DNA of 64,000 bases from Flaccisagitta enflata (taxonomy: Eukaryota > Chaetognatha > Sagittoidea > Aphragmophora). Of this stretch, positions 1 to 55,537 are shown in pieces. The position numbers and the translations under genes are program-made. Location of the stretch: NCBI GenBank assembly GCA_965153355.1, contig OZ231128.1:18600001-18664000 (forward strand), written 5' to 3'. The notes beneath the pieces were generated by a model, which was given only the letters and a program-made list of their open reading frames with translations, was not told the origin of the DNA and did not search any database. Positions within the stretch are counted from its first letter, which is position 1. Every line of letters starts with the position of its first letter.

Positions 1-56
1 CCAAACCTCAACTCTTAATATTCTCCTCACTCAAATGACGATTCCTTCCTTTTGCT

Positions 57-60
57 AGCC

Positions 61-131
<71 letters not shown>

Positions 132-177
132 GCGTTTATTTCTTTATCTTTGTTTTTTTTATGCTTGTCTTCTCATT

Positions 178-269
<92 letters not shown>

Positions 270-271
270 TC
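57..271. repeat. (TCTG)n then (TTTC)n microsatellites
   Basis: A TCTG tract occupies about 57-127 and a TTTC tract about 175-271, both nearly pure. They lie in the intron before exon A. The proteins that can be translated from them are artefacts. Confidence 0.97.
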
Positions 272-446
272 CTCGCTCGAGTTGAAAAGTGTGAAAACGT
301 GCGTTCCCGCCCCTCCGCCCACGCCCCCCCCCCCGGCCCACATCGATTTTTGCATTCCCAACCATGTAACTCGTTGATCTGATTTAACTCGTTGATCTGA
401 TTTAACTCTTTCTGTGTTCCTTTGTTCCCCCCGTTTTGTCTTGCAG

Positions 447-42486
<42,040 letters not shown>

Positions 42487-42529
42487 GTAAGTCACATGAA
42501 AAATGAATTGTTGCACATGTCACATTTAC

Positions 42530-42825
<296 letters not shown>

Positions 42826-43050
42826 ATAAAGTAAGGAAGAGTGAATAAGAGAAAGAAAGGCAGGAAGGATATAGACACACTGACACACAAGACACACAGA
42901 CAGCAAGTATACAAACAGACCGACACACAGAGAAAGAAGCTGTGGAGACCATGAGAGTCAGGAACTGAGCAAAAGAGAGCATGAGACAGAGACCAAAAAA
43001 TCTGATGGGGAGAACAGGTTATAAAAAGTGGGTGTATCTCCCCACAGCTA

Positions 43051-44158
43051 AAGCGCCCAACAGCTAAAATTTTTTCATGACAGATTGGCTTGAGAGCTAA
43101 AATATTTTTTTAGCTTTGCAGCCAATTCTGAAGCATTTTATTTCTAAAGATTTTGTTAGAAAAAATGGCCTAACTTCTAAAACTTTTATCAGTGATTGGC
43201 CTAAGTTCTAAAAAAAGAGTAAGGAATGATAAAAGGGAATGGAAAAAGTTTAAGGCCCCATTTGAAACAATAACCAAATCAAGTTCATCTTTATACATAT
43301 GTTTTATTTGCTGATAATATTCTTTAAATATACAGTACAGTTGGGTTTAACTAGAGGGCATTTCAAGGAACAAGGCAATTTTATGTCTTTTAGTGAAGCT
43401 AATTTTTTTAATTTAATAAAAGATTACAAAGTCTCTTTAAGGACAGCAACTAGTATACATTATAGACGGGCATGTTTTTATGACAGAAAATCACACAAAA
43501 GCCCCTTGAATGTTTATCATTTAATCATTTAAAGTTTCTCATTTTCTAAAGAAGGAGAATCACACAGCTATTTTCAAGCTGCTGCAGACATCAAGGTGTT
43601 TACTGGCATTGTTGTAGAGATACATCATGATGCATCATAATATAAAAAACTAAAGAAAAGTTAAAACTGCTTTATCCTTTGGTGCAATCTGCACCTTGCT
43701 ATGATGCTTAGGAGCAGAGATATATTCCATTACAAAAAACATACTTTATATCAATAAACAGTAATTAGTTATATATTCCATTTGCAATTTGTCTTTATCT
43801 AAATAAACTATTGCTCATGTATGCTCTACCATCAACTGCACTTTATGATTTCTTATGTTTTTATTGCAGACTACTGATCATCAGACACTTTGTTCCTTCA
43901 TTGATCTGTTGCTTCCTTGCTCTATCAATCCATCCATCTCTGTTTCTCATATCTGTTTTTCATAATTGTTTCTCAATGCCTTCCTGTTTTTTAGACATCA
44001 GGCTCTTATTTTTTAGCTGTCAGCCGCATTTAGATTTTCAAATCATGCCAATACTTTTAGTTTCAAATTGGCCTCGAGTCTAAAAATTTTTTTTAGCTCT
44101 CAGGCCAAAATCATTTTTAGACATCAGGCCACTGGAAAAATTTAGCTTTCAGGCGCTT
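43051..44158. mobile_element. Inverted-end element E1, copy 1
   Basis: It begins AAGCGCCCAACAGCTAAAAT and ends with the imperfect inverse ATTTAGCTTTCAGGCGCTT. Subterminal TTGAGAGCTAAAATATTTTT is mirrored by AAATTTTTTTTAGCTCTCAG. No transposase recognised. Its internal TA at 44031-44032 is the empty counterpart of the insertion in copy 2. Confidence 0.82.
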
Positions 44159-44224
44159 CCCCCATAAAAAGTGAGTGAGAGTGAAAAGGCAACATAGACT
44201 TACAACTCATTACTTTGAAAAAAG

Positions 44225-44265
44225 TAGAGAAAGAAGAAGAAGAAGAAGAAGAAGAAGAAGAAGAA

Positions 44266-44324
<59 letters not shown>

Positions 44325-44495
44325 AGAAGAAGAAGAAGAAGAAGAAGAAGAAGAAGAAGAAGAAGAAGAAGAAGAAGAAGAAGAAGAAGAAGAAGAAGAA
44401 GAAGAAGAAGAAGAAGAAGAAGAAGAAGAAGAAGAAGAAGAAGAAGAAGAAGAAGAAGAAGAAGAAGAAGAAGAAGAAGAAGAAGAAGAAAAAGA
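44225..44495. repeat. (GAA)n
   Basis: About 265 bases, two AGGAAG breaks. Glu, Arg and Phe frames are artefacts. Confidence 0.97.
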
Positions 44496-44584
44496 GGAAG
44501 AAAAAGAAGAACATGGAATAGAAGATGAAGAGAAATCGGACCATCTCCTCCCTGGCTTCCATTAAAAGTCAATTCATTTTCCAG

Positions 44585-44614
44585 CCGACGAGAAAGGAGT
44601 CTGATGAAAGATAG
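44585..44614 (+). CDS. Candidate last exon of the Ig gene (9 codons and stop)
   Basis: A pyrimidine-rich stretch ends in attttccag at 44584. In the phase left by exon K it reads PTRKESDER and then TAG. The acceptor context is good and the basic/acidic short tail is plausible. However, a 9-residue exon could arise by chance, and other acceptors (for example 49984-50000, reading NTLE then stop) also fit the phase. Confidence 0.3.
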   Translation, partial: PTRKESDER

Positions 44615-44788
44615 AAGATAGTCATTGGTGGGGAGAGAGGTGGGGGTGGGGGTGGGGTGAGGTGGGGGAGAGGGAGGGGTGGGGTTTATGCTGCCACAAG
44701 TGAATGGGTTGGTCTGTCATTCCCTGCGCCACATCTTTTAGAGATTCTGCAGACGATAGGCAGTGAAAGGTGAAAGTGTCGGTGAATA

Positions 44789-45195
44789 CTACCTAGGAAA
44801 TAAGTATTGTAACAGCTTACGACTACAATTAGTTGGCTTGGAGACAAAATTATGAACTTTTTGTAGTAAGATTCTTGATCTACATCAAATTTTCTTCAAA
44901 TCTAGTGCAATCCAAGAATTCTTGGTCAATTTTTCAGAAATGATGCAAGGAAACATAAAAATGTTGTTTTTTTTTGTCAAAATCATGAAAAAGGTTGGTT
45001 TACAAAAGACGAGACATGTCACACTAGATTACGTGAAAAAGCTCTTCAAGTTGATGCTGGAGGAAATGAAATCCATTATTGAAGCCCAGGGTAGACACAA
45101 AAAGTACCAATTTGCTTGAATTGACTTTACTAGTACTGTATGGGTGAATATATGAACTTATACCCTAGGTGTTGCAATACTTATTTCCTAGGCAG
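44789..45195. mobile_element. Small TA-flanked inverted-repeat element
   Basis: The ends CTACCTAGGAAATAAGTA and TACTTATTTCCTAGGCAG are inverted copies with one mismatch over 21 bases. Both are flanked by TA (44787-44788, 45196-45197). 407 bases. A 65-codon open frame (44922-45119) lies inside and may be a transposase remnant, but I recognise no motif in it. Confidence 0.83.
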
Positions 45196-45419
45196 TATTT
45201 GAATGGAACGCTGTCCATCTCTTACAAACTTGGTCATGGACTGACCAAGAAATGAAGCGACGCAGCCTTTGAATAGACCTGCGTTGACCACTGACCAGAG
45301 GCTGCAACTGAAAATGATTTATGAGTTAGAAGTTGTATGTTTAAGACTCTGATATGCAAATGCAAAGGTTGAAGAGAAAACTCCAGCCTCATACTAACAT
45401 ACCAGTGCCACCGGTTGAA

Positions 45420-45632
45420 AACAAGGCCGGATACACAGCTACCGAAGTCGCGTGTGGGAGGGCAGGGGCCATATTTGAGGTCACTAGATCATTTGGGCAG
45501 CGAGGTCCAAAAATAAAAATCATAAAAAGAGTAAAGTGTGACCGACCGACCGACCGACTGACCGACTGACTGACCGACCGACTGACCGACGGACAAAGCG
45601 AGGTGTACAGTCGCGTGCACGCGACTAAAAAC
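45420..45632 (-). mobile_element. Dispersed repeat family R1, copy 8
   Basis: Starts AACAAGGCCGGATACACAGC, has GAAGTCGCGTGTGGGAGGGC and ACCGACCGACTG repeats, and ends CAGTCGCGTGCACGCGACTA. Confidence 0.82.
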
Positions 45633-45864
45633 CCTGAAGATATCGAAACCATAAATAGCAGTTGTGGTACTGACTGCCGACTGTCAACTACCGAGCCAGT
45701 TCAATCATCTTTTTATTAATTTTTTATTTACCCGTTTTTGCTCCTAGCAAGCATTAAAAAAAGAAGAGGTGAAATTGAAATTTTGAGTTGTTAAAAAAAC
45801 TGCCAAAACGGTAAAAATCCCATTTTCATGGAAACAAAAAGTTGTTCCCGTCATCGCGTGTGTG

Positions 45865-46025
<161 letters not shown>

Positions 46026-46747
46026 GACAGACAGACAGACAGACACTCTCACACACGACCTACAAACATTTCGATACAGACATAGGCTGACACAGAGACA
46101 AAGAGACACTAAGAAACAAAGACAAAGAGAGTCAGAAATAGACTTACCAACAGCTAAAGCACCCAACAACTAAAATTTTTTCTTGTCAGATTAGCCCAAG
46201 AGCTAAAACATTCTTTTAGCTGTGCAGCCAATTTTAGGTTTTTTATTTCTAAAGTCTTTGTCAAAAAAGTGGTCTAACTTCTAAAATTTTTATCTGTGAT
46301 TGGCCTAAGTTCTAAATAAAAGAGGGAAGAAGGGATTAGTAAAAGAGAACAAAAAAGGTCTAAAGCCCCTTTTGAAACAATATACAAATCAAGTTTCATC
46401 CCTTTCACATGTTTTATTTGGTGATACTATTCTTTGAATATACAGCTTCAGTCTAGAGGGCATTTCAAGGGACCATGCAAATTTATCCTTTTTAGTGAAG
46501 CTGCCTTCTTTCCAATTTAAAAAAAGATTACAAATCTCTTAAAGGACCGCAACTAGTATACCATATTTATGGGCATGTTTAAATGGCAGGTGCACATCAA
46601 TTTTAAGAAATATAGTTTTTTTTTTTTTTTTGCAACATAAGGAACCCTCTTATCCCTGCTTTTGAGCTTAGTTGCAAGATGCAGTTTACTGTTTACTAGA
46701 AGATGTAGTACTATTAGATAGAGCACAAAAAACTATTTCTTAATAGT

Positions 46748-46950
46748 TTTTAGTCGCGTCAATGCAACTTTACAACCTATTTTGTCCATCCATCCATTGA
46801 TTGGTTGTTTGGTTGGTCGGTCACATCTTACTTTATTTAATGATTTGATTTCTTTGACCACACTGCTCCTGCCAAAATGGTCTAGTGACCTCAAATATGG
46901 CCCCTGCCTTCCCGCACGCGACTTCGGTAGCTATGTATCTGGCCTTATTC
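46748..46950 (+). mobile_element. Dispersed repeat family R1, copy 9, inside E1 copy 2
   Basis: Begins TTTTTAGTCGCGTCAATGC and ends CCGCACGCGACTTCGGTAGC then TATGTATCTGGCCTTATT. Confidence 0.78.
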
Positions 46951-47326
46951 TGAGATGATGCATCATGACTGATTTCTACCACAATGCCAGCAAAAACCAT
47001 GACAATTCCAAGATCTAAAAAATGGCTGTCAGATTTTCCCTCTAAAGAAATAATTCAATTGATTGTTTGATAATTGAAATAATTGGCAATTATGGGACCA
47101 ACTGAATCATAATATGAACATTTTTAAAATTCTCTCCAGAAAATCACAGGAAAGAACTTTTGAATACCAATCATTTGATCAATTGAACTTCCTTTTTTTA
47201 AAGAGGGAGAATCAGACAGCTATTTTAAAGATGCTGGAAATGTCAAAGTTTTTACTGGCATTGTGGTAGAGATGCCTTCTTTTTTTAGACATCAGGCGCT
47301 TACTTTTTAGCTGTTGGGCGCATTTA

Positions 47327-47882
47327 CACCGTCTTCGGATCGGACTGTGAAATGCAAAACCTTTATAGCTCCTAAACCACTAGGAAAAAAGTCATGAAAT
47401 TTTCAGTGAATATTGGTAATATGTGACGGTTTTTGCATATCATAGCTCAGAACATAATATAGAAAAAGTGAGGGGATAACAAAATGTTGAAAGAAAACGC
47501 ATTTTTAATTCAGATCAATTTTTCCCCATTTCCTTAGAAAGGAGATGTCTTCAACTGCTTGAAATTGCTTTGCATTTCAACAAAAACTCTAGGATTTATT
47601 TTTGATGACAGATGTTAACTTATGTATTATCTATTTGCTGCATATTCTGAGAGAAAAACAGCACCTTCCGAAAAAAACAGGTAAAAAAAGCCATTTTGCT
47701 TAAAAAGTGGATGTTCATTCAATATATTGTTTTCCCCTCACCTATTCTATATTATGATCTGAGCTTTGACATGCAAAAACCGTCACATGTTACTAATATT
47801 CACTGAAAATTTCATGACCTTTTTCCAAGCGGTTTAGGAGCTATAAAGGTTTTGCATTTCACAGTCCGATCCGAAGACGGTG
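47327..47882. mobile_element. TA-flanked long-inverted-repeat element nested in E1 copy 2
   Basis: CACCGTCTTCGGATCGGAC at the left and its exact inverse GTCCGATCCGAAGACGGTG at the right, with arms pairing for over 150 bases. Flanking TA at 47325-47326 and 47883-47884. Copy 1 of E1 has a single TA at the matching place (44031-44032). 556 bases, non-coding. Confidence 0.9.
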
Positions 47883-48117
47883 TAGATTTTCAAACCATGT
47901 CAATACTTTTAGTTTCAAATTGGCCTCAAGTCTAAAATTTTTTTTTAGCACTCAGGCCAAAATCATTTTTAGACATCAGGCCACAGGAATATTTTAGCTT
48001 TCGGGCGCTTCCCCCGATGATCAACCTGGCAGAATAAAGAAGGATTGAGAGAACAGACAGACATACCAGTTGTTCCATAGAAAAAAACTATTCTCCTCGA
48101 ACCTACCGAGAAATACA

Positions 48118-48290
48118 GAAACCTCGCTTTAACGGATCCGTGATTAACGGAACTCCGCCTGTAACAGACGTCAATTCGTTCCTATATTTTCTTTATTGGC
48201 TTTGACAGAATTATGCCTATAAACAAAAGAATTTATCTGCCCCCTAAAAATCCATTAGAGCGGACTGTGCTTTTTTATCAAACACCCGGT
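48118..48290 (+). repeat. TTAACGGA-type repeat fragment
   Basis: GCTTTAACGGATCCGTGATT and ACAGAATTATGCCTATAAAC resemble the element at 62459-62612. A 73-codon frame (48213-48434) overlaps it, with no recognisable domain, and I do not call it a gene. Confidence 0.5.
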
Positions 48291-48754
48291 ATTGTATGTG
48301 AAATGTACAGTAAATCAACTTGTAAGCGAAAATCACCTGATGCTCGGGAAGGAAAAGAAGTTTGCGCGTTATATGTTTGTTTTGAAGTCATCAATTTTTT
48401 TGATGAGAGAATTTATGAGCAAGTAAACATGTAGACTTTATATTTTGACGATGGTTTTCTTAGAAACGAGAGTCATAAAAGTTTCATTCCATGAAAGTAT
48501 CTCTTAATTTTTCATCCTTCTTCTCAAGAAACCGCATCAAAACCTGAACTTGGGCATCTTTGCACAAAATCATCACCTCCTTTGGCTCAATTGCGAACCT
48601 CATAAAATGGGACAGTCATCAAATCTGTGTGAGAAATTAGAATTACACGGTTTGAAGATCGCAGTTGAACCTTGCAAGTAACGTATGTCAAAAGACAAGA
48701 TTTTAGCAGTAAAAGCCAAATTTATGATATAAGCAAAAGAAAAAAAAACAATAA

Positions 48755-48870
48755 AACAAAAACAAAAACAAAAACAAAAACAAAAACAAAAACAAAAACA
48801 AAAACAAAAACAAAAACAAAAACAAAAACAAAAACAAAAACAAAAACAAAACAAAAACAAAAACAAAAAA
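48755..48870. repeat. (ACAAAA)n
   Basis: Hexanucleotide array of about 19 units. Confidence 0.97.
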
Positions 48871-48899
48871 CCATGAAAGGACCAAGCTTTTGATTCCAT

Positions 48900-51650
48900 T
48901 AAAGCCACATTGCTGTTTTAGCGGGAGCACTGGGCGCAAACTGGGAGTTAAAATCATTTGTATTTTATTGTCATCTTGTTTTGACCATTTACTGATGCAG
49001 AAACAAAAACCGGCTTTCGACATCCAATAGTCGTCCATTATTTCTCAAACCTCCACCGGGTTTTTAGAGTGCGAATGTGCAATTGAATGGAAACCGCGGG
49101 TGATGTTCCATTGTCCTTCGATCTAACTGTTGGAGTCCCTTTGGCTCCCTCTGAGGCTAGATCGAGTGAAGGTTCATTAATCGCAGTTCCTTTCAAATTG
49201 ATATACCGAGAACGGCACCGTGGACCATGATTGATGATATAGTCTGTGTTCTTTTCGATACATTGGTTTTATCGTCTAGCTCTTTGATATGTTGGTGGTA
49301 ATGTCAATCAATTTGATTGATAATGGTTATCAACTAAGTGAGTCGTGCAATTGCATACGTCACTTATGATGTCGGGTAAAGTTTCATGCTCCAAATTAGA
49401 TATGAGACTAGTTAGCACATTTAACTCCCTGTAAGATGATGTCATTGTTCGCTGAAACTGAATTGGATGCTTATGTGCACTCAACAAAGAACTTTTCTGC
49501 GTATGGTGCTGTTTGACACATTGTGATGCTGTTGGCCATTTAAGTCTGCTGCTGTTGAGTTTAACCGTTAGCTACCTTTTCAAATCACGCTGATGTATTG
49601 AATAATTCAGTATAGTATTTCAATATCACGGAATGATAATCATGGCCATTGCAAAAGCGCTATTTGAGATGTAATCTGACATACTGTGTGGCGACGTCAT
49701 TCATGACCAGAACTTGGCTGACTAATGACCATTCTCCAAGTTACGGCCACTAACATGGGAAATCCATTCTCTCTATGTCCGGTATCCATCGCTTCACTTT
49801 TTGTGGGCTATTCCTCTGTATTTTACCCATTGTATTGCTGTTCATGTTTTATCAAGTGCATCGTTCATATTTGAATCCATTTTTTTTTCTATAAATGAAG
49901 CATTTTTCTATTGATTCTCTTCATTGTTCCATTTGTCTGTTCTCCATTTCGTCCGTGCCTGCATTTGTCTGAGTTTCCCGTGTGTCCATTACCCCCCTCC
50001 CCAGAACACATTAGAATGACTCCGCAACGCGTTAAGATTGCGTGCAGATGGGCAGGGACAGCGATGCAGAAGCCATATTGGCTGTTTGACGAGAGAAGTG
50101 ATCAGGCGTGTGTATTGTTTTATATTCCTCCCCCCCCCCCCCGGCAGAGGGGGCGGAAAACAAAGGGCTTGGAAATGGAAGAGACTAAAAGAATATTTTT
50201 TCTTTTGTTAATACTAAAAGATATTTCATTGCTACGGCACATATCTATACTGATAAACCCAAAAAAATGAAAATCAATTTTTTGACGGTGCGGCGAAGTA
50301 ACGTAAAGGACCAGCCGGGGGGGGGGGGGGTGAAAGAGATCAAAGGTCATGGAAAAATATACTTGCAAAACCCGAAAATTTGGAAGGATGAACGGTTGGA
50401 GGGACAGATTGATGAACGGACCAACCGACCAACAGAGCGGCTAATAAGAATTCTTAGTGAAATGAAGCAGGGATGAATATTATTGACTTCTGAAACATAA
50501 AACATGATTAGTGCAACACATTTTAACACTATATGAACCTAAAACATACATTTTGTAACACAACGCAATGAGTCGTAGGGACAATAATTGAAGGGGGGGG
50601 GGAATCATAAGCGACTTAATTCTGCCCACCCCTGAAACGAAGTACCACATGTACGAGAATAATGGGACAAGCAATTATCCCGAGCGTGCATTAATCATAA
50701 AGGGCTTTATACCCAACATAGAATTTTGATTATGCCTAAGTACCAAAACAACCGGAATTGCCGACGTTTCGGCTCAAAGGATGATATCCTATAAACATGG
50801 AAAAAAGTCATTACCGAAACCTATTGCAAAGAAATGATCCGTTTTTAGACGCTCTTCCCATCCATTAGCTGAGGGGGATCGTTTGGCCGTTTTGTCTTTA
50901 CATCGAACGTTTGTGTCAAGGATGATGTTTTTGTTTTCGTGGCTCAGAGATACGGTCTACTTCGAAAATCGGTAGTGTAGCCCGCCACCCTCTGAACACC
51001 ACTGATTTGAAAATCACCATTAAAAAGACTTCCGTGAGCTAACCCGCCATTACTACACAATATGATATCATATGGGTTTTGCTCAGATACCTCTGGACGC
51101 TGCAAGGTTACCTTCCTACCAAGTTCAGAAGAATTTTTGAACAACTTTTGCGGACATAAAGGACGAGTTTATTGGTTTTCTGGCTGCGTTATTTCTCACT
51201 GCTGCGTCTGGACTTAATTCCCGTTTTTCATTCGTTCTCTTTCCTCTTTCTGGGCAGCCGTCCATCAGTGCTGTTGTTCTTTCAGACTTTTGATATGCCT
51301 TTTCCACCCAAATTCAGCCTTGAAACCCTAAAATCAGCCTAATTTTGAGCCATTTTTAAAAATCTATACATAACCAACAAAACTTGTCAATAAACAAGCA
51401 ATAATAAGGTGAGTTACAGAAACAAAATTGAAAATTGAATGATAGGTCATGTTCACTACCGCGGCCATTGCTTCATTAATCATTACAATAACAGCAACAA
51501 TGCAATGACAAAAACTGGGGCAAAGATTACCGCTGACCACATGAAACTTTATGTGACTATTTTTGTTGCACCTGGCAGATAGATGACGCGAAAAAAACCT
51601 GCAAAACGCCTTTATTGTCACGGCGCGCGATTCAATATCTGCCATTTACA
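48900..51650. other. No gene seen
   Basis: Largely unique sequence with C-runs and G-runs (50130, 50321, 50594). A fragment CGTGCAGATGGGCAGGGACA at 50041 belongs to R1. Short frames here have no recognisable domain or matching splice phase. Confidence 0.5.
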
Positions 51651-51679
51651 GTTAAATTGCAGGGCGTCTCTGCGTCATA

Positions 51680-51992
<313 letters not shown>

Positions 51993-52154
51993 AGGCAGGG
52001 TTTATGGATGAAAGGCGGTGAAATTTTAGAGGATGCATAATTTTTCCACCTATTTTCCCCTTTCGCCGAAACGACTCACATACCTGCCGTAGATTGCTTT
52101 GTTTCTGTGCAGTTTGTGCAATTGTGTGAGGGCGTCGCACACGAGAGTGTCAGC

Positions 52155-52286
<132 letters not shown>

Positions 52287-52289
52287 TGT

Positions 52290-53640
52290 GTTTCTTTTCT
52301 CTCTTTCTTCCTTTATTTCTTTCTCTCTCGCTCAATGGAAAATATGAAAAAACGGCAAACGCTAAAAAGAAATGAAAAAAGAAAAAAGAAAAGAAAGTAA
52401 AACTAAAGAAAAGAAAAGCGCAGAACAGAAAAAAAAGAGAGAGAATATGTCATGAAAAGGGCGGAGTAAAGCTATTTTCATTTCATTCCGCTCCATTGTG
52501 TGTGTGTCTGTGGTGGGGGATGGGGGAGGAAGAGGTAAGGGTGAGAAGGGTACATGGGGGGTTGGAGGAGGTTAGAGGGGGTTGGAAAGGGATGATAGGA
52601 GATGGGGGGGGGGGGAGGGGGTTCGGCATGAGACACCCGCCAGAGTTGATGTGTAAACCCAATGACAGCAAAGAAAAATTTCTCTCAATTTCTAATATTC
52701 ACTTCTATTCAAAGGTTTGATGTCGAACATAAATCATTTTATTGCGAGCTTTCGTCTTCATTCTCCTCGCGTATTTATCATTATGCGACCCAGTTCACAT
52801 TGAAAGAGAAAATGAGCTTAACGGCGTCTCTTGTTTAATACAGTTTATATATACTTTTAGCAGGCCTGTATATAACTAAGACTTTCCCCCTCTCCCCGTT
52901 GGGGGGGGGGGAATCAAAGGGTCTGAAGATGGGGAGGGAAGTCAAAGAGGGAAAATAGAGAAGAAAAAAAAGAAAATTTGGGGAAAAAAATAACTTTTGA
53001 CAGTTGGTAAAACACAACCTAACACTATATAGACCTTAATCACACTGTTTTATACGCTTTATGGGGAAAAAAATCATAGATTTTGAAGTGCGACATGTCG
53101 CGTTGCGGGGAAGAAAATCAAAGGCAGAGGGGGGGGGGAATCAAAAGCATCTCAATTATATACACCCCAGTCTTTTAGTTATGCAAACCCAACAATATGA
53201 ACATGGTAGAACTGACGTGACGTGACATGACGTGACCTGACTTGACCAGGCCAGATAGAGCGGATCAGCGGGTCAACGGGAAGACGGAGAACCAGAATCA
53301 ACTGTAGAGGCTGCTGAATCTTTTTTGACGGATATTCATTCATTCATTCATTCATTTACATTCATCTATCTAGATATTTTGTGTGTCCACGCGAATGAAA
53401 TTACTACTCCATCGGTTGTTAATTCTTTGCACAGTCATTTTAACTTTGCAATGACGCTTTTTGAGCCACGTGACCCATCTTGACCATCTCTCTTTATCGT
53501 ATTTCTCTGTCAAGGATAAGACAGCTTTCTATGCACATGGAACTTTTATTGCAAGCTAGCGCATGAAAACAAACTAGCGCCTGTCACAGACTCATGGACA
53601 CAGATTTCCATTAGACTGTTAATGGACAAAACATAATAGG
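52290..53640. other. No gene seen; G-rich and purine-rich stretches
   Basis: 52500-52625 is G-rich (GGGGGTTGG-type repeats). 52880-53150 holds GGGGGGGGGAATCAAAG twice. CGTGACGTGACATGACGTGA repeats at 53216-53240. Confidence 0.55.
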
Positions 53641-53754
53641 TATATATGATAGGTGGAACAACATCCCTCACTATACCCAAACTAAAATAAATGGAAGAGG
53701 GCCTTGTGAGCCCTCACTGACTAGTTACTACGCGCATCACTCCTAGTTTTCCAT
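53641..53754 (-). repeat. Dispersed repeat family R4, copy 3
   Basis: Reverse orientation: GATAGGTGGAACAACATCCC, ATGGAAGAGGGCC and CTAGTTTTCCA. Confidence 0.78.
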
Positions 53755-53829
53755 AAATTACCATTGATTTTGATCCAACTCACTGTTTACAAACAAAATA
53801 TTTTCTTGCAATAATCAGATCTTGAAATA

Positions 53830-53879
53830 ACAGCCGGCTGTAATGCTCCAATTTCGTAAGATTACAGCCGGCTGTAATT
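53830..53879. repeat. Pair of ACAGCCGGCTGT palindromes
   Basis: ACAGCCGGCTGTAAT and ATTACAGCCGGCTGTAAT lie about 20 bases apart. Confidence 0.8.
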
Positions 53880-54062
53880 TCAATCACCAGTCGTTGCATA
53901 CAAGATTTTGTTTATCTTCAGTAAGAAGAACCACAGTTAATGGTATGAACTATAAACCTAGATCAAGTTTTGTCCACTGACTGTCGCTTTGCAAGCGACT
54001 GAAAATGAAGTTTAAAATTCAACATTTATTCGCCATATTTCACACTGACGCCCTATCACCTG

Positions 54063-54063
54063 T

Positions 54064-54121
<58 letters not shown>
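54063..54121. repeat. (TC)n
   Basis: About 56 bases, pure. Confidence 0.97.
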
Positions 54122-54127
<6 letters not shown>

Positions 54128-54169
54128 GATCAATCGATGGTTAATCATCCGCGGATTGTTTGCCAAACT

Positions 54170-54372
54170 TTTTAGTTGCGGACACGCAACTCTATAAGAG
54201 GCTTTGTCCGTCCGTCCGTCACGCTTGAGTTGAAAACGCGAAAAATGTGTATATAGGATACTGCAGTTGGTATTGTTTGTGTGTGTTGGAGGGTGCTGGG
54301 GTGTGGCAGGGGTGAGGCTGGGGGTTGGATGCCCCTGCCCATCTGTCCGCAACGATATTGTGACCCCGCGTC
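54170..54372 (+). mobile_element. Dispersed repeat family R1, copy 10
   Basis: Left AGTTGCGGACACGCAACT and CTATAAGAGGCTTTGTCCGT as in copy 1. Right CCCCTGCCCATCTGTCCGCA then ACGATATTGTGACCCCGCG. Confidence 0.82.
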
Positions 54373-54754
54373 ACTTGTTTCACATATGGACAAAATCGAT
54401 TCACATGGCTAAGGGGGGGGGGACACTTGACATGGTCAATGTACATGGCTGAGGAGGGGTAGGGGAGACAAGGCCCATGTACATGCGGGTGTGTCAATAT
54501 GCAAAGGTTGATAGCCTTAGAGGGAGGGAGGTGACAAGGGCAAATGGACGATGGCTGAAGAATGAGGGGGGGTGGGGGCTGGGTTGACAAGGTTTTTAAC
54601 GTCAGAGGGAAAGAAGTGACAAAGACAATCATGAGGAGGGAAGGGTAATCGTAACATGTTCGATAATCATGGTTGAGAGCTTCAGATTAACAAGACCTAC
54701 AGGCTACAGATGCGTCATTTACGTTATATTCCTGCGACACGCAAGAGAGGGAGA

Positions 54755-54864
<110 letters not shown>

Positions 54865-55537
54865 GTGCTCGATCTGGCCCGATTCGACTCGATTTTACGT
54901 CAACGAAAAAAAAGCAACGGACCGACGGACGGGCGGACGGACAAAGCATCCTATAGAGATGGGATGACGCATCTAAAAAGAGAGAGTGAGAGAGTTGATA
55001 AAACATGCGCAGAAATAAGGCGGAAAACAACTTCAGCGTCGCTTGAGCGCACCCGCTTATAAGACATGACCGCCTATATTGGTAATAAGGCAGCTTTACT
55101 TAATATACGGTATATTTTTGCTCAGTCCCTTGAAATGCGCTCAAGAGAAGTTCAACTGTATTTAAGAAAAGCATACTGCCAGTCAGCCTAGCACATTGAA
55201 ATACATGTACATATTTGGAAATGACAGTGATCAATTTCTTTTGCGAAATCGAATTTTGAATTTACCATGTCATTGACCTCTTATAAGTTACAACTCGTCC
55301 ATCAACTAGATGGAACAAGGCAGGTTCCTTTTCATCAAATGACACCATACTGATTCACACGAGAAATTCATTTATTGACACAAAGGTGAGAAACCAAAGA
55401 ACAAGATCACATGCACGACCAATGATTAGTCGCTTGCGGGTGGGCAGGGGCAGAAATGCATGTGTGAAGGGGCCGTGATGCGCGGATAGGCATTACCATT
55501 GGTAGAAATCTGGGTGGCCAAGACCAGTAATGCTCAG

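Larger units (their letters stand above)
46157..48010. mobile_element. Inverted-end element E1, copy 2, with nested insertions
   Basis: The ends (AAGCACCCAACAACTAAAAT and TTTAGCTTTCGGGCGCTT) and the outer 450 bases match copy 1. It differs by an R1 copy at 46748-46950, an inverted internal segment around 46950-47040, and a TA-flanked element at 47327-47882. Confidence 0.8.

Noticed and set aside
43871-43960. Acceptor ttattgcag with a phase-0 reading (TTDHQTLCSF) as an Ig-gene exon
   Set aside because: It lies within E1 copy 1, and the reading has no relation to a receptor tail.
48213-48434. 73-codon frame MPINKRIYLPPK
   Set aside because: It overlaps a dispersed repeat fragment and shows no domain, splice site or conserved pattern I can recognise.
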